Assembly: GCA_035626395.1 (NCBI GenBank)
Contig: DASPNR010000039.1
Span: 1 to 64,000 of the forward strand
DNA from: Candidatus Limnocylindrales bacterium
GTDB taxonomy: Bacteria > Desulfobacterota > Binatia > UBA1149 > CAITLU01
DNA: 64,000 nucleotides
Direction of reading: 5' to 3'
A model generated the notes under the pieces. The model was given only the letters and a program-made list of their open reading frames with translations. It was not told the origin of the DNA and ran no database searches. Both the position numbers and the translations under genes were made by a program. Of this stretch, positions 7,357 through 15,577 are shown in pieces. Position 1 is the stretch's first letter, and each line of letters opens with the position of its first letter.

Positions 7357-8865
7357 TCAATCGGCGACGGCTTGCACTCGCGGCAGCCGCACCACGAACT
7401 CGCTTCCCTTTCCCGGCCCCTCGCTATGCGCCTCGATGCGACCGCCGTGCAGCTCCACCAGCCGCTTGGCGATCGTCAACCCGATGCCGAGTCCGGACTG
7501 CGACTTCTCCAGCGACTGGTCGACCTGATTGAACAGCTCGAAGACCTGCCCGAGCATCGCCTCCGGAATGCCGATGCCGTTGTCGCGCACGCGAAGGCAT
7601 GCCATCTCGCCATCCGTCTCGACCGTCACACGGATGTCGCCACCACGAGGCGTGTACTTGGCGGCATTGTTGATGAGGTTGGCGAGCACCTGCGACAGCC
7701 GCGTCACATCCGCCACGACCACGACCGGATCCGGCGGAACTTCGACGACGAGCTCGTGTCCGGCCTCCTCCACCATCGGCTGGCTCGTCTCCACGGCGCT
7801 GCGCACGACGACCGATAGCTCGACGCGCTCGGTGCGCAGCTCGATCCTTCCCCGGCTGAAGCGGCTGACGTCGAGCAGGTCGTCGACGATGCGGACCATC
7901 TGCGCGAGCTGGCGATCCATCATCCCCAGCACCCTGGTACACGCCTCCGAATCGCCGCCCGACATCTTCAGCACCTCGATGCCGTTGCGTATCGGCGCCA
8001 GCGGGTTGCGCAGCTCGTGCGCCAGCGTGGCCAGGAACTCGTCCTTGCGGCGGTCCGCGTCGCGCAGCGCCTGCTCGTACTTCTTCCTGTCGGTGATGTC
8101 CTGAATGACGGTCAGCGCGCACGGCTCGCCGCCGATGTCGATGATCTCGGCCGAGAGCAGGCCCACGACCTCGTGCCCGTCGCGCATGCGGAAGCGGTAC
8201 TCGCGGTTGCGCAGCCGGCCCGCCTCCTGAACGGCCGCCAGCTCCGCTTCGCGATCTCCGGGCTGGGCCCACACTCCCAGCTCGGCCGTGGTCTTGCCGA
8301 TGGCCTCTTCGCGCGAGTAGCCCGTGATGGCCACGAACGTCTCGTTGACCTCCACCAGCTTGCCCGTCACGAGCGAGGAGATCGTCAGGCTGAGCGGGCT
8401 CGAATTGAATGCCTTCGCAAACCGCTCCTCGCTCTCGCGCAGCGCCATCTCCACGCGCTTGCGCTCGGTGACGTCCATGGTGGCGCCGAGCATTCGCACC
8501 GGCCGCCCTTCCGCGCGTATCACCTGGGCGCTGTTGAACACCCAGACCACTTCTCCGCTCGGACGCACGACGCGGAACTCGGCCTCGTAGGACTCGTCCT
8601 GCGCCAGCGCGGCCTCGATGGCGGCGTTGACGACGTCGCGATCGTCGGGATGAACGAGGGAGACGAAGCCGGCCAGGGAAGGCGGGACCTGGCCGGCCTG
8701 GATTCCGTGAATGGAATAGAAAGTGTCGCTCCAGGAGATGCGGTCGGCGACGACGTCCCAGTCCCAGATGCCGATCTTCGCAGCCTTGGTGGCGAGCTGG
8801 AACCGGTCCTCATCGTGCCATGGCTCGGTGGTGGCGGTGGCGCGCGGCTCCCCTCGTGTCTTCAC
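7357..8865 (-). CDS. PAS-domain sensor histidine kinase
   Basis: The GTG at 8865 gives a 502-aa soluble kinase; the open frame reaches 9162 but would overlap the divergent gene. It has two PAS/PAC modules (about 22-137 and 145-262), each with a C-terminal motif before TERKR or TDRKK. A HisKA dimerisation domain follows with phospho-acceptor H283 (ATLAHELRNPLAP). The HATPase_c domain has the N box (LINNAAKYT, about 397-405), DNGIGIP (428-434) and GLGIGL (459-464). There are no transmembrane segments, so it probably senses a cytoplasmic or diffusible signal. No response regulator is adjacent. The N-terminus is uncertain because the ribosome binding site is weak. Confidence 0.85.
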   Translation of the reverse strand: MKTRGEPRATATTEPWHDEDRFQLATKAAKIGIWDWDVVADRISWSDTFYSIHGIQAGQVPPSLAGFVSLVHPDDRDVVNAAIEAALAQDESYEAEFRVVRPSGEVVWVFNSAQVIRAEGRPVRMLGATMDVTERKRVEMALRESEERFAKAFNSSPLSLTISSLVTGKLVEVNETFVAITGYSREEAIGKTTAELGVWAQPGDREAELAAVQEAGRLRNREYRFRMRDGHEVVGLLSAEIIDIGGEPCALTVIQDITDRKKYEQALRDADRRKDEFLATLAHELRNPLAPIRNGIEVLKMSGGDSEACTRVLGMMDRQLAQMVRIVDDLLDVSRFSRGRIELRTERVELSVVVRSAVETSQPMVEEAGHELVVEVPPDPVVVVADVTRLSQVLANLINNAAKYTPRGGDIRVTVETDGEMACLRVRDNGIGIPEAMLGQVFELFNQVDQSLEKSQSGLGIGLTIAKRLVELHGGRIEAHSEGPGKGSEFVVRLPRVQAVAD

Positions 8866-8960
8866 CCGCGAAAGGTAGCGAAGTCGGGGACGATAAGGAA
8901 TTGGCGGAGCGAGCCGGACTCGCGCCGTCGTTGCGCCCCCGTTAGATTCCGCGACCCGGC

Positions 8961-9731
8961 ATGCGGCGCGTTCATCTCTTCGAGTTCGAGGACCAGCCGT
9001 GGTGCCCGGCCATATTGCGCAACGCGTTGACCGCCTACCTGCGCTTCGTCGTGACGCTGACGCGGCAGACGCGTCCGGTCGTGCCCGCCCTGGCCGATCT
9101 TCTGCGCAGCAGCGGCGAGTCGCAGATCGTGGATCTGTGCTCGGGCAGCGGTGCGATTGCACGGCATCTTCGCAGCGCCCTGGCCGAGCAGGGCACCGGT
9201 GTCCGCCTCGTGCTGACCGACCTGTATCCGGACGTCGACGCCATGCGCGCAGCCGCCGACGCTTCCGGCGGCGCGATCGAGGCGCGCACGGTGCCGCTGG
9301 ACGCCACGGCCGTTCCTGCCGACCTTCCGGGCGTGCGTACGATCTTCAACGCATTCCATCATTTCGCGCCGGCGCAGGCCGGCCGCGTCCTGGCCGCCGC
9401 AGCCGAGGCCGGTCGCCCCATGGCAGTGGTCGAGTTTCTCGACCGCAGCCCGATGTCGCTGCTGGGCGTGCTGTTCTCCCCATTCCTGCTGCTGGCGGTG
9501 GCGCCGTTCCTGCGGCCGCTGCGGTGGCAGGTGCTCGTGCTGACCTACCTCTTGCCGGTCGTGCCGGCGATGGTTCTGTGGGACGGGATGGTCTCGTGGC
9601 TGCGCGTGTACTCGGTGCGGGAGCTCGAGGAGCTGGCCGCATCGGCCGCCGTGTCCGGCTATCGGTGGCGGGCAGGCCGATGGTCGAGCGGCCCGTTTAC
9701 CGTCACGTATCTTCTCGGACAACGCTCATGA
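8961..9731 (+). CDS. class I SAM-dependent methyltransferase-like protein
   Basis: The 256-aa protein has the SAM-binding motif I VDLCSGSGAIARHL (about residues 56-69), a motif II-like VLTDLYPD and a post-core FNAFHHFAP. A hydrophobic stretch near residues 165-200 (LLGVLFSPFLLLAVAPFL, then VLTYLLPVVPAM) suggests membrane association, so the substrate may be a lipid or quinone-like molecule; this is inference. It overlaps the next gene by ATGA, so the two are probably translationally coupled. It diverges from the PAS kinase across 95 bp. Confidence 0.75.
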   Translation: MRRVHLFEFEDQPWCPAILRNALTAYLRFVVTLTRQTRPVVPALADLLRSSGESQIVDLCSGSGAIARHLRSALAEQGTGVRLVLTDLYPDVDAMRAAADASGGAIEARTVPLDATAVPADLPGVRTIFNAFHHFAPAQAGRVLAAAAEAGRPMAVVEFLDRSPMSLLGVLFSPFLLLAVAPFLRPLRWQVLVLTYLLPVVPAMVLWDGMVSWLRVYSVRELEELAASAAVSGYRWRAGRWSSGPFTVTYLLGQRS

Positions 9732-10459
9732 GTGCCGACAGCGAACTGCACGCAGACGTGCTGCGCCGTCAGTACGCGGCCAACGTCGACAACCGGCTGC
9801 AGGCCGCCGGCCTCGGCGCCCTCGCCCTTGCCGCCGCGGTCTATCCGCTCGTGCTCGAGTGGCTCGCGCACCTCATGGGACCTCGGGTCGTGGCTGCCGT
9901 GTTGGCCCTCGCCTGCTGCGCGGCGGCGATGGCGGCGACGACCACCGCATCCCGTCTGACGCGCGCAACGACGGCGGCGCTTGCCGCCGGCGCGGCCATC
10001 ACCGCGAGTGTGACGCCGCTGCTGCTGGTGGCGGCCGGCGTCCATGCCACGCTGGCGTATCTGTTCCTCATCAGCCTGCGCGAGCAGCGCTCGTTGATCG
10101 AGCGGGTTGCGAAGACGATCCAGCCGGCGGCGCCGGACTTCATCGGCCCGTACTGCCGCGGCGTCACCGCGCTCTGGGGCACCGTCTTCATCATCAATGC
10201 GACGGTGCTGGCGGCGCTCGCACTGCTGGCTCCGATCGAGGTCTGGCGCGCCGTTGCAGGCGCAGGCGTCTGGGCATGGATGGGCGTTCTGACCGTGGCC
10301 GAGTTCCTTGTGCGCAAGACCTACTTTCGCAACTACTGGTATCGCGGTCCCTTCGAGCGCGTGTGGTCGCGCCTGTTCCCTGCCGAGGCGACCGCGATGG
10401 GACGGCGCTCGCAAGCGCACATCCGCGAGGTGCGGGAGAAGCTGGGCCTCGACGACTGA
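9728..10459 (+). CDS. polytopic membrane protein, unknown function
   Basis: A 243-aa protein with about six hydrophobic segments and a basic C-terminus (KTYFRNYWYRGPFERVW). The tail is reminiscent of COG4648-type membrane proteins found beside fatty-acid/polyketide-like genes, but the resemblance is weak. The start overlaps the methyltransferase stop (ATGA). The convergent neighbour is a halogenase-like flavoprotein whose stop lies 17 bp away. Function unassigned. Confidence 0.6.
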   Translation: MSADSELHADVLRRQYAANVDNRLQAAGLGALALAAAVYPLVLEWLAHLMGPRVVAAVLALACCAAAMAATTTASRLTRATTAALAAGAAITASVTPLLLVAAGVHATLAYLFLISLREQRSLIERVAKTIQPAAPDFIGPYCRGVTALWGTVFIINATVLAALALLAPIEVWRAVAGAGVWAWMGVLTVAEFLVRKTYFRNYWYRGPFERVWSRLFPAEATAMGRRSQAHIREVREKLGLDD

Positions 10460-10475
10460 GCTCGCGTGTGCCGCC

Positions 10476-11726
10476 TCAGGCGATGCGCAGAGCTTCCGGA
10501 TCGTTGTTGCGCAGCGCGTGCTGGGCCATGAACGTCAGCAGGCCCAGACTGTATGGATGCGTGACGTTCTCGCCGGTGAAGACGCGCGGCATGTGCTTGC
10601 GAAAGTGCCAGTCCATCATCCGGCCCGGAATGGTACGGCGATAGTGGTCGCCCATCTTCAGCAGCGTCAGCAGTCGGCCGTTGTAGAAGATGTCGACGAC
10701 GCGCCGCCACGCACGCAGGCGCTTGTGAACGCCCTCCTCCCATTCCTTCATCGCTTCCTCGCTGCCGTGCAGCAGGGCCGTGGCAAGGTCGCGCGCGCTC
10801 TCGAAGGCGATGAGCGTACCGCTGGAGAAGACCGGATCGATGAAGCCGAAGGCGTCGCCGACCAGCGCCCAGTTCTCGCCATGGCCGCGCGCGGAGGAGA
10901 GCTGATAGTTGGTATAGCGCACGACGGGCGTCACCCGCGTTGCGGGACCGATCCAGCCGCGCATGACCGAGTCGCGGCGAAGGAAGCTGTCGTACTGCTC
11001 TTCCAATGTGGAACCGTAGTCGGCCAGGCGGCTGCCGTCCACGACGATGCCGACCGAGACGCGGCCGGGCAGCGGAATGCGCCATGCCCAGCCGCAATCG
11101 AGGCGATCGGTATGCACGTTGCCGGCGATCTCCACCTCCACGCCGGTGTGATGGGCGTGCAGCGCCACGTCTTTGCGCGGGCCTTCGTTGAACGGAAGCT
11201 CGAGCAGCCGCGCGATCAGGCGCTTGCGGCCGCTGGCGTCGGCGATGAAGTCCGGCTCGCCTCCCAGCGCCTCGCGCGCCAGCACCAGCGACTCGCCGAT
11301 GAGCTCGACGCGCTCGCTGCCGTCAAGACGTCGCAGTCGCGCGCTCTCCTGCAGAACGATGCAGCCTGCCCTCTGCGCAGCCTGCAGGAGGCTGGCATCG
11401 AAGCGGTCGCGAGGGACGTTGTAGGAATAGTCGGTGCGGGCGCCGCGCACGTCGTTGAAGCGGATGTTCAGGCGCTCGCACGAATTGAAGCAGAACGTCG
11501 CGCCGGTCTTGCGGATGCTGTAGCTGGCCACCTCGGCTTCCACGCCGAGCTCGCGAATGATCGGAACGATGGCCGGAACCAGCGACTCGCCGATCAGGAT
11601 CGGCGGCCGCTTGGGCTGCGCGAAGATGGCGACGCGTACGCCGGCGCGCGCAAGATAGGTGCCGAGGGCCGCGCCGCCGGGCCCGCCGCCCACGATCGCA
11701 ACTCTGCGAAGACGCCCCCTGACCAC
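10476..11726 (-). CDS. FAD-dependent oxidoreductase of the flavin halogenase superfamily
   Basis: The 416-aa protein has the Rossmann FAD motif GGGPGGAALGTYLARAG near residue 13. It also has GESLVPAIVP and a C-terminal FAD-contact block, LVGDAFGFIDPVFSSG. It contains GWAWRIP, which fits the WxWxIP motif used to recognise flavin-dependent halogenases, a motif thought to disfavour ordinary monooxygenation. The related alkylhalidase and geranylgeranyl-reductase-like families share much of this layout, so true halogenation is not established. The start is GTG at 11726 with AAGG and AGGAGG upstream. No flavin reductase gene is nearby. Confidence 0.75.
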   Translation of the reverse strand: MVRGRLRRVAIVGGGPGGAALGTYLARAGVRVAIFAQPKRPPILIGESLVPAIVPIIRELGVEAEVASYSIRKTGATFCFNSCERLNIRFNDVRGARTDYSYNVPRDRFDASLLQAAQRAGCIVLQESARLRRLDGSERVELIGESLVLAREALGGEPDFIADASGRKRLIARLLELPFNEGPRKDVALHAHHTGVEVEIAGNVHTDRLDCGWAWRIPLPGRVSVGIVVDGSRLADYGSTLEEQYDSFLRRDSVMRGWIGPATRVTPVVRYTNYQLSSARGHGENWALVGDAFGFIDPVFSSGTLIAFESARDLATALLHGSEEAMKEWEEGVHKRLRAWRRVVDIFYNGRLLTLLKMGDHYRRTIPGRMMDWHFRKHMPRVFTGENVTHPYSLGLLTFMAQHALRNNDPEALRIA

Positions 11727-11942
11727 GGCGAGCGACCTTATGAGACCTCCTCCCGTGCGTCAATGATTCCGGATGTTTCCGCTTTGCGGTCCCGTGCGCC
11801 ATTGTAACCGCCAGGGAGCGCTGCCATGCCGACACACGCCTCGACGCCGACACGTGCACTCGCACCGTCACGCCCGCTGCCCGCACGAGCGCTGCCGACA
11901 TGGCCGCTTCGCGCATTCGCGCCGATACGCGCACTCACGACG

Positions 11943-12485
11943 ATGGTACCCGCCGTCACGCGGGCCGTCGGCGCCCGGAGCAGACGTCCTCTTACCGCCG
12001 CCGCACTCGCGTTCGTGGCAACGGTGTTCACCGTCGGCGGATCCGCGCTCGCGGGCGACGATGCAGCCGTCGCGCAGTTGAAGGCCGGCGACGCCCTGCC
12101 CTCACTCGCTCTGCCCGACCAGCACGGCACGCGGGCCACCGTCGGGGCGGACACGCGGCTGCTCCTCTTCAGCAGGGACATGGACGGCGGTGGCTTCGTC
12201 AAGGAAGCGCTGGCCGAAGGGGGCAAGGACAAGCTCGACGCCGCCGGCGCCGTCTACATCGCCGACGTCAGCGGCATGCCCGGCTTCGTCCGCAGCACGT
12301 TCGCGCTGCCGAGCATGCGAAAGAGGCCGTACCCCATCCTCCTCGACGAGACGGGCGAGCATACCCGCGCGCTTCCCTCCCAGAAGGGAAAGGCGACTGT
12401 CATGAGGATCGAAGGCGGGCGCATTGCGGATGTCACGTACGCCTCGAGCACTGCCGAGGTGATCGCAGCGCTGACGGCTCGCTGA
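11943..12485 (+). CDS. exported thioredoxin-fold protein lacking CxxC
   Basis: The start at 11943 gives a 180-aa product with an N-terminal signal peptide (cleavage near SALAG); upstream ATGs such as 11826 only add an Arg/Pro-rich stretch. The mature part reads like an AhpC/TSA- or YtfJ-like thioredoxin fold: AGDALPSLALPDQHG, LLLFSRDMDGGG, and RPYPILLDETGEHTRALPSQKG as the strand around the cis-Pro. Where a CxxC would follow the first beta strand it has SRDMDGGG, so it is not a classical redox protein. Role unknown. Confidence 0.65.
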   Translation: MVPAVTRAVGARSRRPLTAAALAFVATVFTVGGSALAGDDAAVAQLKAGDALPSLALPDQHGTRATVGADTRLLLFSRDMDGGGFVKEALAEGGKDKLDAAGAVYIADVSGMPGFVRSTFALPSMRKRPYPILLDETGEHTRALPSQKGKATVMRIEGGRIADVTYASSTAEVIAALTAR

Positions 12486-12617
12486 CGATCGCGGCCCTTC
12501 ACCACCGAATGACACGGTTGAGGCTCTAGGCCGGCCTGTCGCGGCGTGTTAGCGTTTTCTCGTCGAACCGCGTCGCCAACCCATTTTCACCATCCTCGAG
12601 CCGGACGAGAGGTCGCG

Positions 12618-13715
12618 ATGAGACTCACGAGCGCACTTCCAGCCATTTCTGCCATGGCGCTTTCGCTATGGGCCGGCCCATCGACGGCCAACACGATCGC
12701 GCAGAACGTCTCGTGGACCATAGAGCGCGACAATCCCACCGGCCGTTACCGCGTCGTCGCCTACGGCGATTCCCTCTATGCGGGCTATCAGGGCTCGATT
12801 TCGGAAGTCGCGATCTGGAACGCACCCAACGTCGCCGGCGAGTATGCCTCGAACGCATGGAACGCCGACATCGAGATCGTCCGCCGCGCCAAGTCCGGCG
12901 CCAAGGCGCGCGACGTCTACAACAACAAGATCGTCGACGACGCCTCCTACATGCAGCACCGCAAGACGCGGATCGTCACCTTCGAGATGTGCGGCAACGA
13001 CGCTCTGGAGGCGCGCAACGACTTCGCCGAGCAGGATGACGAAGACACCTGCGACTATTCCGGCCTCGATACGGCGCTGGCCAACTGCACGCGCTTCGTC
13101 CGCAAGGCCATGCAGTTCATCAACGAGAATGCCCACCGGAAGACGAGGATGAAGATCGTCTCCAACCTCTACTATCCCGGCTACGACGACGACGACGAGC
13201 TGAGCGATTGCACCGACGGACAGACAGGGCAGCCCGTCAACCGCCAGGACGCTTTCCTGCCATACCTGGCGAGGATCAACTGGCGCACCTGCAACCTCGC
13301 GCGCCAGAACGGCTTCGCATGCGCCGACGTGTTCGCCCAGTTCATGGGCTCCGACTACGACTCCAACAACGACGGAAAGACCGACTCCAATGCCCTACGG
13401 ATCAAGCGAGGCGAGAGCGAGGCCGAGTACGTCGATCGGATCACGAACACGCTCCGCTCCACGATCCGCGATCCCATGATGAAGTTCCTCAACGCCAACA
13501 AGAGCATCACCTACATCCGCTCCGACGACACGCACCCGACGTACCACGGCGACGAGGTCGAGGTCGGGCCCTTCGGCGGCTCGGGCGGCGGACAAGGCCC
13601 GCCGCGCTTCCAGCCCGACCAGTACATCTCGCCAACCAAGAACCCGATCTGGAGGAGGTTCGGCCACGAACGCTACGGCCGTACCATCGCCCTCTTCAAC
13701 CCCGACCAGCCCTGA
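12618..13715 (+). CDS. secreted SGNH/GDSL-like hydrolase, paralogue 1
   Basis: The 365-aa product starts at 12618 (GAGAGG upstream), with a signal peptide ending near PSTAN. SGNH blocks are visible: GDS with S52 (YGDSLYAGY), GND with N127, and a C-terminal DxxH (D303 and H306 in RSDDTHPTYHG). These imply an esterase or acylhydrolase acting outside the cytoplasm. An EF-hand-like loop (D246 to D256, DYDSNNDGKTD) sits between catalytic blocks and may bind calcium. The next gene, 10 bp away, is a close paralogue, so this is a tandem duplication. The substrate is unknown. Confidence 0.8.
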   Translation: MRLTSALPAISAMALSLWAGPSTANTIAQNVSWTIERDNPTGRYRVVAYGDSLYAGYQGSISEVAIWNAPNVAGEYASNAWNADIEIVRRAKSGAKARDVYNNKIVDDASYMQHRKTRIVTFEMCGNDALEARNDFAEQDDEDTCDYSGLDTALANCTRFVRKAMQFINENAHRKTRMKIVSNLYYPGYDDDDELSDCTDGQTGQPVNRQDAFLPYLARINWRTCNLARQNGFACADVFAQFMGSDYDSNNDGKTDSNALRIKRGESEAEYVDRITNTLRSTIRDPMMKFLNANKSITYIRSDDTHPTYHGDEVEVGPFGGSGGGQGPPRFQPDQYISPTKNPIWRRFGHERYGRTIALFNPDQP

Positions 13716-13725
13716 CAGGAGAGCC

Positions 13726-14826
13726 ATGACCCGCTTCGTTCAAGCCGCCTGCCTGGCGGCCGCCTCGCTCGCCGCATCGGCCTCGGCCGCTTCGGCCAAC
13801 ACCATCGCCCAGAACGTTTCGTGGACCATCGAGCGCGAGGCCCCGACAGGCAAGTACCGCCTCGCGGCCTACGGCGACTCGCTGTATGCGGGGTACAAGG
13901 GCTCGATCTCGGAAGTGGCGACATGGAATGCGCCCAACGTCTTCGGCGAGTACGCCTCCAATCACTGGAACGCCGACATCGAGATCGTGCGGCGCGCCAA
14001 GTCGGGCGCCAAGGCGGACGACATCTACGCCAACAAGATCGTCGATGACGACCAGTACATGCAGCACGAGAGCACGCGCATCGTCACGTTCGAGATGTGC
14101 GGCAACGACGGCCTGAGCGCGCGAAACAAGTTCGCCGAGCAGGATGAGGGCACGTCGTGCGACTATACGGAGCTGGAAGAGGCGGTCGCGACGTGCGTCG
14201 AGTACCTCGAAAAGGCGATGATCTACATCAACAACAACTCGCACCCGGAGGTCAAGCTCAAGGTGGTCTCCAACCTCTACTATCCCGGGTACGACGAAGA
14301 TGACGAACTGAGCGCCTGCAACGATCCCGAGACCGGAACGCCCGTCAACCGCCAGGACGTGTTCCTGCGCTACCTTGCCCGCATCAACTGGAACACCTGC
14401 AACTTCGCCCACGAGTTCGGCTTCGAGTGCGCGGATACCTTCGCGCAGTTCATGGGTTCCGACTACGACTCCAACGGCGACGGCCGCACCGACTGGCGCG
14501 CACTCCGCTACGTCCACGGAGAATCCGAGGACGACTACGTGGAGCGGCTGTCGGTCACGCTGCGCGAGACCATCCGCGATCCGAACACCCACTTCGTCAA
14601 CGCCGACACCAGCCGCGACTACATCCGCTCCGACAACACGCATCCGACCTACCGCGGCGGCGAGACCGACGTTGGCCCGCTCGGCGGCTCCGGCGGCGGC
14701 GAAGGGCCGCCGCGCTTCGCGCCCGAGCGATACCGGCGCAACTTCAAGAATCCGGTCTGGAGAAAGTTCGGCCACGAGCGCTTCGGCCGCACGCTCGCCA
14801 TCTTCACGCCGGACACGCCGGACTAG
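13726..14826 (+). CDS. secreted SGNH/GDSL-like hydrolase, paralogue 2
   Basis: A 366-aa protein nearly collinear with the preceding gene. It shares NTIAQNVSWTIER at the mature N-terminus, S52 in YGDSLYAGY, the GND block, DYDSNGDGRTD and SDNTHPTY, plus the GPPRF and GHERFGRT tail. An Ala-rich signal peptide precedes. GAGAGCC lies six bases before the ATG. The pair differs mainly in the signal peptide and the acidic/cysteine segment around residues 140-160. It is probably co-transcribed with paralogue 1 and converges on tag. Confidence 0.8.
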   Translation: MTRFVQAACLAAASLAASASAASANTIAQNVSWTIEREAPTGKYRLAAYGDSLYAGYKGSISEVATWNAPNVFGEYASNHWNADIEIVRRAKSGAKADDIYANKIVDDDQYMQHESTRIVTFEMCGNDGLSARNKFAEQDEGTSCDYTELEEAVATCVEYLEKAMIYINNNSHPEVKLKVVSNLYYPGYDEDDELSACNDPETGTPVNRQDVFLRYLARINWNTCNFAHEFGFECADTFAQFMGSDYDSNGDGRTDWRALRYVHGESEDDYVERLSVTLRETIRDPNTHFVNADTSRDYIRSDNTHPTYRGGETDVGPLGGSGGGEGPPRFAPERYRRNFKNPVWRKFGHERFGRTLAIFTPDTPD

Positions 14827-14835
14827 GAACGGCTG

Positions 14836-15417
14836 CTATCGGCGCGGCACCGCCTTGTGGCGGAAGCACGTCACGAGGTGATCGTTGACCATGCCCACCG
14901 CCTGCATGTGCGCGTACATGATCGTGGAGCCCACGAAGCCGAAGCCGCGCTGCTTGAGGTCCTTGCTGAACGCGTCCGAGATGTCGGTGCGCGCGGGAAC
15001 CTGCTTGATCGATTCGAATCGATTGACGATGGGCCGGCCGTCGACGAACCGCCACTGGTAGCGATCGAAGCTGCCGAACTCTTCCTGCACCTTCAGGAAC
15101 GCGCGCGCATTCTTGACGGCCGACTCCACCTTGAGCCGGTTGCGCACGATGCCCGGGTCCTGGAGCAGCTTCTCGACGCGCGCCGGCGTGAAGCGCGCGA
15201 CCTTTCCGGCATCGAAGCCGGCGAAGGCTCTCCGGTAGGCCTCGCGCTTCCTCAGGATCGTGATCCAGCTCAGGCCGGCTTGCGCGCCTTCGAGCACGAG
15301 GAACTCGAACAGCGTGGCGTCGTCGTGAACCGGCACGCCCCATTCTTCGTCGTGGTACTGGCGATACAGAGGGTCGCTGCCGCACCAGTCGCAGCGGATC
15401 TTTTCCTTGGCAGCCAT
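14836..15417 (-). CDS. tag: DNA-3-methyladenine glycosylase I
   Basis: The 193-aa protein has the Tag family start (CDWCGSDPLYRQYHDEEWGVP), the helix-hairpin region EGAQAGLSWITILRKRE and the C-terminal HLVTCFRH. The Cys and His of the N-terminus together with the C-terminal His and Cys match the zinc-binding set of E. coli Tag. The enzyme excises 3-methyladenine from alkylated DNA. ATG 15417 is preferred to the longer open frame because it places the conserved start correctly. It follows the hairpin at 15485-15514 and converges on the SGNH pair. Confidence 0.92.
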   Translation of the reverse strand: MAAKEKIRCDWCGSDPLYRQYHDEEWGVPVHDDATLFEFLVLEGAQAGLSWITILRKREAYRRAFAGFDAGKVARFTPARVEKLLQDPGIVRNRLKVESAVKNARAFLKVQEEFGSFDRYQWRFVDGRPIVNRFESIKQVPARTDISDAFSKDLKQRGFGFVGSTIMYAHMQAVGMVNDHLVTCFRHKAVPRR

Positions 15418-15484
15418 GGCGCGTCGCAAACCGCGAAGCACGCGCCGTTGCAAGCGGCGCGGTGCGCCGCAGCCGGAATGACGA

Positions 15485-15514
15485 AGGGCCGGGCACCGCC
15501 TGGCGCCCGGCCCT
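15485..15514 (-). terminator. hairpin terminator after the VWA gene
   Basis: A perfect 10-bp stem (AGGGCCGGGC with its complement) and a 10-nt loop, about 63 bp past the stop of the VWA gene and before tag. There is no strong T tract. Confidence 0.55.
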
Positions 15515-15577
15515 GAGGGATGAGCCGGCGACGCCGGCGACACGACGGGTTGCCCCGACGTGCCGCCGTCGCAGCCG

